Positions 46,008 through 57,009 of a stretch of DNA of 64,000 bases are shown here, one piece after another. The translations under genes were made by a program, and so were the position numbers. The DNA is from Cladobotryum mycophilum. Lineage: Eukaryota > Ascomycota > Sordariomycetes > Hypocreales > Hypocreaceae. The notes beneath the pieces are model-generated. The model saw only the letters and a list, made by a program, of their open reading frames with translations. It was not told the DNA's origin and made no database searches. The stretch spans positions 2,294,001 to 2,358,000 of the forward strand of contig CM071589.1 in assembly GCA_036429605.1 (NCBI GenBank), given 5' to 3'. Each line of letters begins with the position of its first letter. The stretch's first letter is position 1.

Positions 46008-46835
46008 ATGAGTGACATTCATGCACCACCATCTCTTTTCATCCATCCATGCTCTCTGCCCGCCAACCCGCCCCCTTTCACTCCACTTCAAGCTTTTGCG
46101 CCGTTCCATGTTGTTGGCATACATACGGATTGGAGGATGACTGGCTTTGTCACCGTTCCCTCTAGTCCGTGGGGTCTCAAAAAAAAACACGAGTTGATAC
46201 TTCTTTTTTCGGTTCCAACTAGTCCAAGTACGGGGCTCTCGTCATCATTGAGGGAGAATGCATCCATATTAATGAGAGGCGTTCCGCCATCGAATAATCA
46301 CATGAAACAAGACGAGTCGGGTTCCTTTCCTTTAACCTTGCTCGCACCAAACGGCCGCTCCCGTTTCTCCATCATGCAATATCCTTGCGTGAAGAGAAAG
46401 AACGGCGAGTCAAGAAAATACATACAAGTACTTGCAATTCTCGATGCATCTTCTGGAACTATTTGCAGTAGATGGACGCTACTACGCATCCTAGTCGGAG
46501 TATGTAGGATGAAGCAAAACATGGCCTCAAAAGCGGGGCGAGGCACAATCAATCCTGCGGCTCTCTCCCACTCTCACTCTCACTCTCCCGCTCTGCATGC
46601 AGACAGCGTCTCATTGCGCATCAACAAGTCTCTGTCTAATGTCTCGGAATCCTACGTTGCCGTTATGTTTGTTTGCCCCAAAGCGCCTGCGCATTTGCAG
46701 CTTGACTCGCTGTGCCGGCGAAGGATCCGAGCCTCAGCCGCTCCAGTTCCAGTCCCCTCACCGAGGTTCCATCCATCGGTCGCAAGGCTCTTTTGGCCGC
46801 AGCCATCCTACACTGTTGATCAAATGCATCACTGA
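46008..46835 (+). CDS. Orphan open reading frame, 275 codons
   Basis: ATG-started and uninterrupted for 275 codons in an otherwise empty region. By a simple 61/64 estimate a random frame this long is unusual for 64 kb. The product is rich in Ser, Pro, His and Arg, with a Ser-His repeat (SHSHSHS) arising from a CTCACT microsatellite. I see no domain, signal peptide or membrane segment. It could be a lineage-specific gene, an exon of one, or chance. No neighbour supports it. Confidence 0.25.
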   Translation: MSDIHAPPSLFIHPCSLPANPPPFTPLQAFAPFHVVGIHTDWRMTGFVTVPSSPWGLKKKHELILLFSVPTSPSTGLSSSLRENASILMRGVPPSNNHMKQDESGSFPLTLLAPNGRSRFSIMQYPCVKRKNGESRKYIQVLAILDASSGTICSRWTLLRILVGVCRMKQNMASKAGRGTINPAALSHSHSHSPALHADSVSLRINKSLSNVSESYVAVMFVCPKAPAHLQLDSLCRRRIRASAAPVPVPSPRFHPSVARLFWPQPSYTVDQMHH

Positions 46836-48003
46836 ATAGTCCATTTCTTATTGTCAAGCTGCAGCCTCTTCAAAACTGTTGCACACATTGCCTCTAGCTA
46901 GCAAGGTCCATCCTTGTTTCTAATAGCCGCCTTAAGCTACCTTGGATATCCACAAGTCGTTGCGGTTGAGTGAAGGAAAAAGAGAGTTGCATCTCAATCG
47001 AGCAATACTACCATGAGATGCATCTTGTAGGAAATATGGCTCTTTTTCCTGTTCCTACTCATCGAGCAAGTGCGGTTTTACTACCTCTTTTGAACTGGTA
47101 AGCCACTCTACTATGAAAATATTACCTTTGCTATATCCTACATCCACCGCCTCCACTTCCATAATGTCAGGAATATCTGCTCTTCTATACAAGATTTCAG
47201 CACTATATAGCCTCCTCTTTATTAAGTAAACATCAACTCAAAAACAACAATAATGATATGAGGAGCATCGACTCCACTCTCACATACCCCACTTTATTCC
47301 CGAGACATGTCCAGGAAAAGCAAGGGGCGCTTTGTGTCACATTTTCATGTCCCCAAACTGTCTGTCCGTCCTCATCGGCCAACTTCCGGCGGATTCGTTG
47401 GCATCGCCTTAGATAGTGCGCAGTCTTTTTGTCCAATCCATGAGTTCCGATGGATCATGGATGCATAAATGACAGGGTGACACGCGTCATGCCCCGCAGA
47501 GTCTTGATGGAAAAGAGGTCATATAAGACACTCGTGAGCCACTCTGTTCTCGTCTTCAACTTGTACCGCAATGTTTTGCTGGCCGACACTCCTCCACTCA
47601 CACTTCTTTTGCCTTGTTGAACTTTTCGAGCAAACTGACCTGAAACATGGCCAATAAAACGACAGAATCATCAGTGGCTGTTGTGGCCGCTGACGCCAGC
47701 CAGGAGCTTGCTGGGTGCTAGCAGCGCCTTTTTGCAAGCACAACAAGCTATTACTACGAATCAAATGTCGAGATCTCCATGTCGTCGAAAATTAGGTCTC
47801 GTCAAACATGACGTCATTCCGACAGCTGATTCATATGTTTCTCTCAATGAGAGACTGGCCCAAATATTTGATGTGTTTGGACATTGACATCTTATGGCAT
47901 TTTCCATGTCTCAGGCATTGGAAACCAGCCAAACTCGTTAGCCCGGTAATCGTCTGAGATGGGCCACCACCAAAAGCCTCGAAATAGTCCGAATTCAGGC
48001 CAA

Positions 48004-50548
48004 TCATCCAATCGGACTCGCGTTATTGGAATCTTGAATCGCCCCCACCCGAACACTAAGTGGTTCCAAAGACGACATGGCCTCAAAGATACTGGGATTT
48101 AGGGCCATAGGGTTAACATTATGGTGAGGCGCCATTGGTGACTGGAATAGTGGCTGTGTGATGAGTGGGTGGATAGGAGGCATCTCGGCGCTTGCCTGAT
48201 ACATGGCGTGAGCCAGTGGAACATCTGGGCTCGATGCCGGCAAAGGCGGCTCTTGATGCTGCGGAACGACAACATCCAAAGTGATGCCAAGGACCAAGAG
48301 CTCCCTGGTTATGAGATTGAGAGCATTCCCAATGACTTCAATGTGTTAGAAGACGCTTACAACAAACGGTCTCGAATGGGTCATACCTGGACTAAACGTC
48401 TTGACCTGCCCTAGGGCTTCGATGCAAAATTTCAATCTGCGCATTGCCTGCTGGTCTTGGGGGAGGCCTGCACTTGAAGCAGAAATATAGATGCGGCTAT
48501 ATAAACGCTGTATGCAAGCGACAGGACACAATAGTTCATGCTAAATGTTCGGCAAAACAAATCGAAAATCGCAATTATCGAGGTGGCAGACGTCACACAT
48601 TCAACGAGATAATTCTGCATATCGACCGACGCGTTCGCCTCCTGTTTTACTCGAGTGAGCATTGGACGATACAGCAAAATTTTGAATGTGTGGTAAAGGC
48701 AGCTGTGACAATGTTAGCCATGTGCAACTTAGCGAGCTCAAAGGTGGCTCAGCACGTACTTGGTGGTAACGATATGTGACGGAGGAGCTAGGGTGGGAAG
48801 ATTAACAGTATCGATTTTCAGAAAGGGCTCGAGTTCATCCCACCACCGTTGCAAGGCTGGCTGTTGGTTCCTCAAGCACTCTCTCACTTCCTCCTCTGTA
48901 TTTTGCATCAGAGGATCATACATGTGGATGAGAATCTCGTTGAAAATTACGGAGAGGCGACACATGCTGAGGAAGCACGAGGTAGAATGAGCTGTTGATG
49001 GTGGATATTTCCATGTTTTCTGAGTAGCCCCGAATGGGATCCAGAGCTCATTTTCGGCCGAATCATCAACTTTGACACAAAAGAAAAGTCAGTGGCTAGA
49101 TATCATGGGCGGTCAAAAAGAGATTGCTTACACATCATCTGTGGAGGTGATACGGTTGAGTGTTGCAATGATGGGGATCGACCGAGATACAAGCTTATCA
49201 TCTTATCCCAGAAGTAGCAGGACCAAAAGACACGATGCCGAATTTCTACATCTTCGTCACTCAAGGGAACGGAGCCAGGGTATCGTTCGCCATCGAGACA
49301 AATGCCGAGGTGGTCAATAAGACGAAACGCCAGTCCGCTGTACGTCCACGCCTGAGTTGTGTTTCCCAAGCTGCACTCCTGAGCACTAAGAAGCAGCAGG
49401 GTTTGGACGGTAGGAATAGTGCACACGCCTCGACTTAGCTCATCAAAGAGCATACCACGTGCGTGTTTCCCAAAGATTGCACCACCATCGTACGACTCGT
49501 CAAGGACCCGCCGCGTTTCGGGGTCGCTCTTGGCCCATCGGATGGAATGCGAGAGAACGGCATTGAGCAGCGTGTGGGAGTAGTAAGGCCCCAGGGATTG
49601 CATGTCACCTATGCATTTGTTAAACTTGCTACGAGTCATTAACAGTGAGGAAAGGCAAAGTCCATACGAGTAAAGGCGGGCCGGTAAATGAAGTTGAACA
49701 GAGGTTGTATCCAACACCAATGGACGTTTAAGAGGTGTTGAAAAGGTTCCTAAAAACCACAATCAGCAAAATGTTGCCAGCTTTCGGTGCTTCGTTCTGG
49801 CGCGAGGGGGACGAACTGGAACACCAGATATGTTCTCCAAGGCGCGCTGCTGCCATGCATTGGTGACGAGACGTTCCCGTCGCTGGCAGTCGATATCGGC
49901 GGGAGATGTATGGAGAGCGACGGTAGCGACGGCAGTGGTGCGGTCATTGGGTAAATTGAAAAAGCTTGTAGCTCCATGATACGTGATTCCACCTTTGTCG
50001 TCTATCTTTAGTCCCCGAAAGCTGCGAACGATGCTATCGTCGCCATTGTGACGGTGAGACGGCTTGGGGCTGGTATCATGGGTAGCGGTTAGGAACGTAG
50101 GACTCTCTTGCTTGATGAAGGGTGCTTGAGAAGGCGACGAGGCGGTGATGGCTCTGGAAAGTTGAGCCTCAAGCTCTTTGATTCGATCCTCAAGTCGTTG
50201 GGTGTACGATAGCGTCGGGTTCCTGCATCAATAGTCAGCCTCGACAGGCAATGGCCGATCTGGGAGTGGCCGTTTATCGAGTCGCACGCACAATTTGTAG
50301 ACACACTCGTCATGGCGAGCGGCGCAACGCTGGCACATGGGCTGCTCCCCACCACACTTGACCTATGTATGGCCACGGAAGGTCAGCTCCGAGTGTTTCG
50401 CCAAGAGGGTCGAGTTTGAGTCGACGGGTAATAATTGAGTGGGTGCATTGGATTGAGACAAACCAACCTTGCGTCTGCGACATGGTTCGCATGAAAAGGC
50501 GCTTTTCTTTGTTGCTTTTGCTGCTGTCGGCGGCATTGTAGGGGACAT
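48004..50548 (-). CDS. Zn2Cys6 transcription factor 2 (XlnR-like; apparent one-base frameshift)
   Basis: Eight exons by frame and splice sites: 50548-50468, 50362-50292, 50222-49817, 49749-49668, 49608-49132, 49069-48760, 48702-48387 and 48335-48004, about 691 residues. The zinc cluster CEPCRRRK/VKCGGEQPMCQRC is split by the first intron, a position often used in fungal factors. Family blocks follow: VPEPFQHLLNVHWCWIQPLF, DMQSLGPYYSHTLLNAVLSH, RVFWSCYFWDKMISLYLGR. Exon 7 breaks at a G5 run on the plus strand (48459-48463): the frame ends in TGA, while DQQAMRRLKFCIEALGQVKT continues one frame over. The middle resembles XlnR-type regulators of carbohydrate genes. The true C-terminus may instead use another frame down to 47892. 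Some donors (GTTCGT at 49816, GTTGGT at 50467) are weak. Confidence 0.8.
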
Positions 50549-52163
50549 TTCGACCTAGTAGTCGATGGAGCGCAGACACACACTGATAACACACGCCAAC
50601 ACCCTGTCTTTGAGCGAGCGAAATTAGAGCCGTTTTCTGCTTTGTTTTTGTTTCTTCCGAGATGCCCTTCTTTTGTTTATTTTGGTTTGTCTTGCGTGTC
50701 AGCTGAAAGAGTAGGTGACGGAGCAGGTGGTCCTTGGCGACGCAGGATTGATTGATTGATTACTCGAGCGAGCCGCAGAGAGGGAGCCTAGTAAAGCTCA
50801 GCAGCAATGGTGGATGCCCTCAGCAAGGCCCAGCACACAACCTTGAAAGCTCAGCGGAGCCCCCCAGAGCTGTGGCCTCCCCCCAAATAATGCGCCGAAT
50901 GCCCCGCGTTGGCAGGTGATGGAGGCTGTAATTGGATTCGATGGCACCCCCGCCAAGCGGCCCGACAGAAGCTTACCGTCTGACTCGAACTCCCTAATCA
51001 AAAAGTCGATGGCAAGTAATAATACTTGCATGCAATAACCAAAAAAGGATCCAGCTTGAGGAATATTATTTAGGAGAGGAAATAGCGCGTCGCCGCAGAT
51101 GTGACGTGTTGTAAAAGTTTGGGGGCTAGAGCAAAAGCTTACCTACCCAAGGACAGGATAGGATAGGATGGGTGCTTGAAGGCTTAAACATGTCCGGAGG
51201 CGGAATGAGAGCTGGAACGAATGAGCGAGCGAACGAGCGAACGAACGAACGAACGTTCTTGCCCGGGCTGGTTCTTTCCTTAGTGAATTAAGCAAAGCAC
51301 CATCAATCGACAAGCGGCGGCAGCCACGAGTCGTGCCAGCATCAACATCAGGTGACTACCAACTCGGGTATCGTGTTCCAAGGTTCTGAGGATCGGTTGG
51401 CAAGCCACAAGAAGCCTTCCATCCTAGTTTATTCTTAACTTGCCCGCCCTTGCTGGCCATGCTTGCGATTATATACCTGTAGGTATTCATCATTCACCCG
51501 ACTGTGCTCTCCCATCAGGGTCCCGTTCGCTTTCTCACTGTGACCTGAGTGGCGTTACGGAGCTTTCCGTCTGCTTTCAGCGGTTCAGGGCTGAGCCGTT
51601 AGCGGCCTCCCGGTCAAGATGGAGAGGAGAGAGAGCCTTGAAACCTTGAAACCTGTTCCGGATAAAGTCGAAAAACTTCCAGGGCAAAAAGGGCGTTAAA
51701 CATCATTGTGCGGTTAACAATAGAGAGCCGTTGATCCACTTGCATGTTCTACTTGTACATACCTGTCCATCATGTCAAATACAGCTTGGCATTACGCATT
51801 TGTTGGAATGGATTTGGTGGCTATGTGTAAGTTCCCATGTTTACCTGACAGACGGGAGAAGAAAAAGACCCAAATCAGAGCTGGTGATGAGCTGTGTTAT
51901 CAGTAAGGAATAATGCTATAGGTGAAAGGACATGAATTGAGAGGAGCAAGGGAAATCGAGAGAAACAAGAGGAATCGAGAGACACAAGAGACACGGACCC
52001 GGATTACCGTACCGATGTTTATTTCCTCACCCCTTGCGTGGTTAGTGCCGAAGTTGATGACCTGAAACAGTTCCAGGCCTGGGCTGTGTCACTCACTCCC
52101 AACGAACCATTCCATTCTAGAATTTCTGTAATTTCTGCGCATTGCTAGAGCTTACAAGTGATT
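50549..52163. other. Divergent region, Zn2Cys6 factor 2 / thioesterase-like gene
   Basis: Contains GAAC tetramers (about 51217-51256), a purine-rich patch of imperfect GAGARAC repeats (51930-51990) and an ATTGATTGATTG run near 50748. No supported gene. Confidence 0.5.
51217..51256. repeat. Imperfect GAAC/GAGC tetranucleotide run
   Basis: About nine tetramers of GARC type in tandem, the last four perfect GAAC. Confidence 0.8.
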
Positions 52164-53090
52164 ATGGCCTTTTCAAAAATGGACGGGTACATCACACATT
52201 CGATATCGGAATCGGCATCCGAGAACCCATTTGGCCCCATTCATGTTGTCCAGCCATCGGATGAGCATACGCACACGGCTGTTCTTCTTCATGGACGCGG
52301 TAGTGCTGGTGAAGAGTTTGCCGATGAGCTTTTCGAATCGGCCTTGTCCAGTGGGAAGAATTTGCAAGATCAATTCCCTCAATGGCGTTGGGTCTTCCCA
52401 TCCTCTCCAGTCGAGTGGAACGCCACGTTCCAGGAGAACATGTCATCGTGGTTCGAGGCCCAGTCTCTAACGGACCCCACAATAAGACAAGATCTGCAAA
52501 TTGCTGGCATCAAAACATCGGCGACACATATATGCCATATTCTTGAGGATGAAATCCAGCAACTAAATGGAAAATCAGAGAAGTTAGTCCTTGGTGGCAT
52601 CAGTCAAGGCGGTGCCGTGGCCATATGGAGTCTGCTCTACCGGAAGCGGAGTCAGAGTGAACGGCTTGGAGGTTTCGTTGGAGCAAACACTTGGCTTCCA
52701 TTTGCGACAAGTATTCAAGACATTCTAACGCGGAATGGATCTCCAGATCTTGGTAACTCCACTTCACCCACCCGCTCCGATCATGACCCGTTTCTAGAGA
52801 CAATACTCGAGCCGTTGAAGAGCGAACTGCAACACACAAATGGCCGGTTTCTTCAAACGCCCATACTTATGGGACATGGAATTGACGATGCATACGTAGA
52901 TGTTGAGCTTGGGCGCGAAGCGTCTCACGTCCTTGCCTCTATCGGATTCAAGGTTGAGTGGAGAGATTATATAGGTGCTGAGCAGGAGGGCCACTGGCTA
53001 AAGATTCCGGAGCAACTGGATGATATTGCAGTTTTTCTGGCTAGGCTGAGTGTCGAAGCCCATACAATCTCAGCTCCAGCTTCACATTGA
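52164..53090 (+). CDS. Alpha/beta hydrolase, acyl-protein thioesterase/carboxylesterase-like
   Basis: A 308-residue intronless protein of the phospholipase/carboxylesterase (Abhydrolase_2) family, whose Apt1 members remove acyl groups from cysteines of proteins. Seen: LLHGRGSAGEEF (oxyanion region), FPSSPVEW, nucleophile motif GGISQGGA (Ser about 154), an Asp in MGHGIDDAYV, and a His in EGHWLKIP near the end, so the triad is complete. It is longer than Apt1 (about 230) through insertions around IRQDLQIAGIKTS and after the nucleophile, placing it in a fungal subgroup of unknown substrate. Start: ATG 52164; the frame opens at 52158 with GTG. Confidence 0.88.
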   Translation: MAFSKMDGYITHSISESASENPFGPIHVVQPSDEHTHTAVLLHGRGSAGEEFADELFESALSSGKNLQDQFPQWRWVFPSSPVEWNATFQENMSSWFEAQSLTDPTIRQDLQIAGIKTSATHICHILEDEIQQLNGKSEKLVLGGISQGGAVAIWSLLYRKRSQSERLGGFVGANTWLPFATSIQDILTRNGSPDLGNSTSPTRSDHDPFLETILEPLKSELQHTNGRFLQTPILMGHGIDDAYVDVELGREASHVLASIGFKVEWRDYIGAEQEGHWLKIPEQLDDIAVFLARLSVEAHTISAPASH

Positions 53091-53794
53091 ACGCACTGTT
53101 GGGGTTTAATAGCCATTGCTTCATCATCGAAGATCATAGCGTAGGGCCAATGACTTTATTGATAACATTCGAAACTCTCTCATGAGCACCAGACAACATC
53201 AAGAGTTTATCATTGATTTTCAAACATTTTGTAGAAGATGCTGAGAAAACGATGGATGACTGCTGCTAGGTTAATGCGTCCTCAGGTGCCAATTATTTGA
53301 GCTTCATTAGGATGACGTTTAGATTAGAAATGGAAGATGGCTTGAATGAGTTTTAATCACTCCCATTTCACTTTCAATTTTCTCCAAGTAACATAATCTC
53401 AATAATATTTCTTTGAGGGTGCTTGCGATCAAAAGCCTGCGAGCTCGCTTCTAGTAGAAATGTGGGCGGAGGGCAACTGTTGTCAACTGCCAACTGCCCG
53501 ACTGCATTTCGCGTACTGCTTTCCTTCCTTTCGCTTCTTTACCCTTCCCCCTCACTTCCCCTCTTCTCTTCCCTTTCACTCTTTCTTTAACGCAAACACA
53601 TCTCTGAACTTCAACCTATTCGCACGTCAACTTCGCCGACCGTACTGATACCCCAAGCGATCCCTTCTATCTGCCTACAAGCAAGTTCTACAGAGCAGAT
53701 TCCAAAAGCCTATGCTGTTTACTGATTTTTCTTTTCATCCAGTTTATTATTGCAATCGTGCCATTTAGTTTCGATCCCTAATTTATCTATTACC
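53091..53794. other. Intergenic, 882-residue protein promoter and leader
   Basis: AT-rich then C/T-rich (53520-53600). A TTTTCATCCAG acceptor-like site near 53741 suggests a leader intron. No gene. Confidence 0.5.
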
Positions 53795-56443
53795 ATGGCG
53801 AAGACAGGTAACTCAAAACGGGGACTGAAGCGTGGGCCAGTCTCGGGAGGAAACCACAAAGCGAAAACAACGTCGGGGCCTGATCCCTCAAATCAGATTG
53901 ATTGGGGAGAGTTCGATATTGGTATACATGAGGATGGAACCGGATTCTTGGTCTTCCGTGGAGTAAACATCGTCGCAACAACATGGGGTGAATACACTCT
54001 TGATACATCTCTCTATTACGAGAGCCAGTCTCTACCCAAAGGCAACTGGGTTGAATTTACCGTACTCAACCGCGCAAGGAAGGGATATGAACACCAAAAG
54101 TTTGACCCCTCAGATCCCAGAAGCCTTGCACGCCACCTGAGTCCCGAAAAGGGTGTATTTACACCAAAATGGGCCATTGTGGGATGGTCGATATTCATGG
54201 GTGGTCCAGCTGTGGCGATGGTCGCGCCAAGCCCCAATCAAGCCCAGGTCGAGTTCGAGGACGATACCAAAAAGTGCGAGATCGGAGATCTTATGAACAA
54301 TACGTCACTGTCAAGGCTGTTCATACCCCACTTCTCAATGCTATTTCCGGGCAACATGATAGCTGTGAAGAAGCATGTGTCAGGTATCACGATTAAACAT
54401 GCATTTGGCAAGGATCAGCAGACATCAGAAAGAATAATGAAGGAACGGAGTGAGATTGCCGCAAGACTCTTCTATGGAGCGCCGATTCGACCGATGATGA
54501 AAAAGGCTGAAGAAGCAAACGGGGTGAATGGAAAAGTCAACACCTTAGATGACTGGCTCACACCAAGAATCAAGCAAGAGGACCTTCACTCAACGGACAA
54601 CCAGTATGGTGCTACTATTTCCTACAGTCCGCAGCTCTTGCGGAGGGGTAACGCCAAAAGACTCACTGGTTATCAGCTCCAACTGCCTTTGGTGCTTCTA
54701 AATAACTACCCGAAAGGACTCGTCACCGAGGTCGTGAACTTTCTGGCGAAATCCCCCAAGGAACTAATCTCCTTGAACGTTGCTCTTGCAGCCTGTCACG
54801 TTTGGGCAGATATCTACAATCACCCCGATAAACAAATCGAGTGGTGCGTTTCTCAAAAAGGGAATCCTACTAAAGTACCAGATGTTAGCCTCGCGAAGTT
54901 TATAATTTACTTTCCTCACCTCCTTCGGTGGACTGAATATCAAGGCCTAGCAGAGTATCCCCATGCATGTCGCTTTGTCGAATGCATGTACGGTGCAGAC
55001 GTCTCATGCCATGCGAGATTCCGCATCGATGATCACGACATTAGTGAAAGGAAAGTTCAAAAATTACTAAAACAGGTTGAATCCAAGGTGTCCGAGATCC
55101 CGACGACGTATCGAGTTTCAATGTTACCAAGTATGATGCCGGGAACGACCATGCCAAGCCTCGCCCACGTGGATTTTATCAGACAGCCAGAATCTAGTGA
55201 GATCTTACTCACAGGGATTGGCAGCGTTAGCAATCATGGTTTACCTTCCTACATGAAGACTCAAAGTCCTGTTGCAGTCGTGGCTGTACCAGCCACGATA
55301 GCAGTAGAGAAGACCGGTAACAACACTGCACAGCCCCTTAACCTTCATCACAGTCGGACTTTGAACATACTTCAAGTAGATGGTATGATGTCTCTCTTAT
55401 TTCCTCAAACTCAGTACAGCCTTGTATGGCGAGATCCGAACCACACAAATGATCAGGGGCAGGGGCAGAAGAGTAATTTATCCGGTAATCCCAACTGCGG
55501 TAACGAAGAGCGACCTCGCAAAAGGCCAAGACGTGAGAAGTCACAAAAGGGTATCGAAAATGGGGATAATTCCAATCCGAAAGATCCTAAAGAAAAGAAT
55601 CGTGCTTTAGAAGCTACCTCTTCAGAAGCACATGAATCTCTCCATGAAAGATCGGAAGAGCCAGCAGTCTCACTAGATCAATCACCATGGCTACCGTCCG
55701 AGTTTCTCGGAAGGATATCCGGCCAAGCACTAAAAAGAGCTGTGATTTCCCGGTTGGGTGAGCTTAGCAGAGATTCCCAGTATCCATTTTTGAATGATGT
55801 GGAATGGGGCGTGGATGATAAATTGCTTCCCGTCATTCTCAGCGTCCCTCAACAGAACCTTGAACATAGTCACCGACCCAATACGTCGAACCTAGTGACC
55901 AAGAACGTGATCGACGACGTTAAAACGCTGCTTCTCAGACGGCTTTACAAAAGTCATGTCGCCGTACGCGAGGTGCATGCTTACCTCCAGAGCTATGATG
56001 AAAACGGTTCGACGGGAGATGAATGGACAGTTGAACGCATTGCCAAGCGTATACAATTGGCCAAAATTGCTGTAATTAGCGACTGGACAGCATTGATTGG
56101 ATGGAAAGATAATGCGAAAAAATGCAACCCTCAAGGATTCAAGTCCCTGAAGGACTGTATGCCACAAGCGATCTGTCGGCTCGCTGGGGTGTACGCAAGC
56201 CCAGGCTCAAGCAGCTGGACAGACGATCTGGACTGTGCCAATCCCAGTCTATATACGTCTTTGAATGCTTTGATGTTGACCGCCGATGACTTTACCGCGT
56301 CCAACGTTATGGAGGGAGCAGTGTGGAAGTTCTATGGGATCAGGTTCATCCGCGATCTCGAGAATATACTTGACAATTTCGTCGCCGACGATTTCAATCC
56401 CTACACTTTTCTTGATGCGTGCCTTGAGCGATTGGCTAACTGA
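53795..56443 (+). CDS. Large protein of unknown function, 882 residues
   Basis: Function not recognised. Intronless frame from ATG 53795 (first ATG in frame; ATG in ACCATGG context). N-terminus basic (MAKTGNSKRGLKRGPVSG). Residues ~35-150 look like a folded beta-rich domain (WGEFDIGIHEDGTGFLVFRG, then TWGEYTLDTSLYYE). Middle helical, with LLNNYPKGLVTEVVNFLAKS and YFPHLLRWTEYQG. A basic nuclear-localisation-like cluster (RPRKRPRREK, ~572-581) lies in a charged disordered stretch. The C-terminal ~220 residues are helical and include VREVHAYLQSYDENG and WKFYGIRFIRDLENIL. No catalytic motif, signal peptide or membrane segment. A nuclear role is inference from the basic cluster only. Frame length and codon evenness make the gene itself very likely. 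Confidence 0.8.
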   Translation: MAKTGNSKRGLKRGPVSGGNHKAKTTSGPDPSNQIDWGEFDIGIHEDGTGFLVFRGVNIVATTWGEYTLDTSLYYESQSLPKGNWVEFTVLNRARKGYEHQKFDPSDPRSLARHLSPEKGVFTPKWAIVGWSIFMGGPAVAMVAPSPNQAQVEFEDDTKKCEIGDLMNNTSLSRLFIPHFSMLFPGNMIAVKKHVSGITIKHAFGKDQQTSERIMKERSEIAARLFYGAPIRPMMKKAEEANGVNGKVNTLDDWLTPRIKQEDLHSTDNQYGATISYSPQLLRRGNAKRLTGYQLQLPLVLLNNYPKGLVTEVVNFLAKSPKELISLNVALAACHVWADIYNHPDKQIEWCVSQKGNPTKVPDVSLAKFIIYFPHLLRWTEYQGLAEYPHACRFVECMYGADVSCHARFRIDDHDISERKVQKLLKQVESKVSEIPTTYRVSMLPSMMPGTTMPSLAHVDFIRQPESSEILLTGIGSVSNHGLPSYMKTQSPVAVVAVPATIAVEKTGNNTAQPLNLHHSRTLNILQVDGMMSLLFPQTQYSLVWRDPNHTNDQGQGQKSNLSGNPNCGNEERPRKRPRREKSQKGIENGDNSNPKDPKEKNRALEATSSEAHESLHERSEEPAVSLDQSPWLPSEFLGRISGQALKRAVISRLGELSRDSQYPFLNDVEWGVDDKLLPVILSVPQQNLEHSHRPNTSNLVTKNVIDDVKTLLLRRLYKSHVAVREVHAYLQSYDENGSTGDEWTVERIAKRIQLAKIAVISDWTALIGWKDNAKKCNPQGFKSLKDCMPQAICRLAGVYASPGSSSWTDDLDCANPSLYTSLNALMLTADDFTASNVMEGAVWKFYGIRFIRDLENILDNFVADDFNPYTFLDACLERLAN

Positions 56444-57009
56444 GGGGAATTTTCGGTGGTTTTAGGGGGGTCATATATTTGTGTTGAGCTTTGACAGTCA
56501 AGCTAGCACTGGCGACAGAAGGGATCCAATAATTAAATAAGGGAGGTGGTATTTGAATTGACAGGATGAGTTTGGGGAATATATGGTCTCCTATTTGTGA
56601 GAGGAGAATCATCCTCCAAGGGAGCGTCTGCGAAGGTAGGGTTCTGGTTGACCCAACACAAAAATTACTTCGCTAGTAGTATAGGATGGCTATTTTGCAA
56701 TGTGACCGGTTTTTTGGCACATCTGGATTCTGATTGTATGTATGAGCCTAGATAATAAAAGGGGTTTCACCTGTCATATCAAGCTCTGGTTGCACGTATG
56801 GTAAATACTTGTGTTTCGTCAAAGTGAGAAACATTCCCATGCCGTGGGACCCTAAATATGCTTCAAGTTGGTGATGAGGTTAATCTGTCCCAGCTGAATC
56901 AATTACGATATTTACCATACGAAAAGCCATATTAATCACTCATAGTGCACGGTATATGATGGATACAAATTTAGATATTTAGCGGTTGCGACGCATCGCT
57001 GTTTACATC
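56444..57009. other. Convergent 3' region
   Basis: AT-rich sequence between two convergent genes; nothing else seen. Confidence 0.6.

Larger units (their letters stand above)
44815..48003. other. 3.2-kb intergenic region with one orphan open frame
   Basis: Upstream of transporter 2 and downstream of Zn2Cys6 factor 2. It holds three TGTACT hexamers (44839-44858), a GGA run near 45415-45434, four GATACAY heptamers (45550-45577), CTCACT hexamers near 46570, and one long ATG-started open frame (46008-46835). 47892-48060 may contain an alternative C-terminus for factor 2. Confidence 0.5.
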
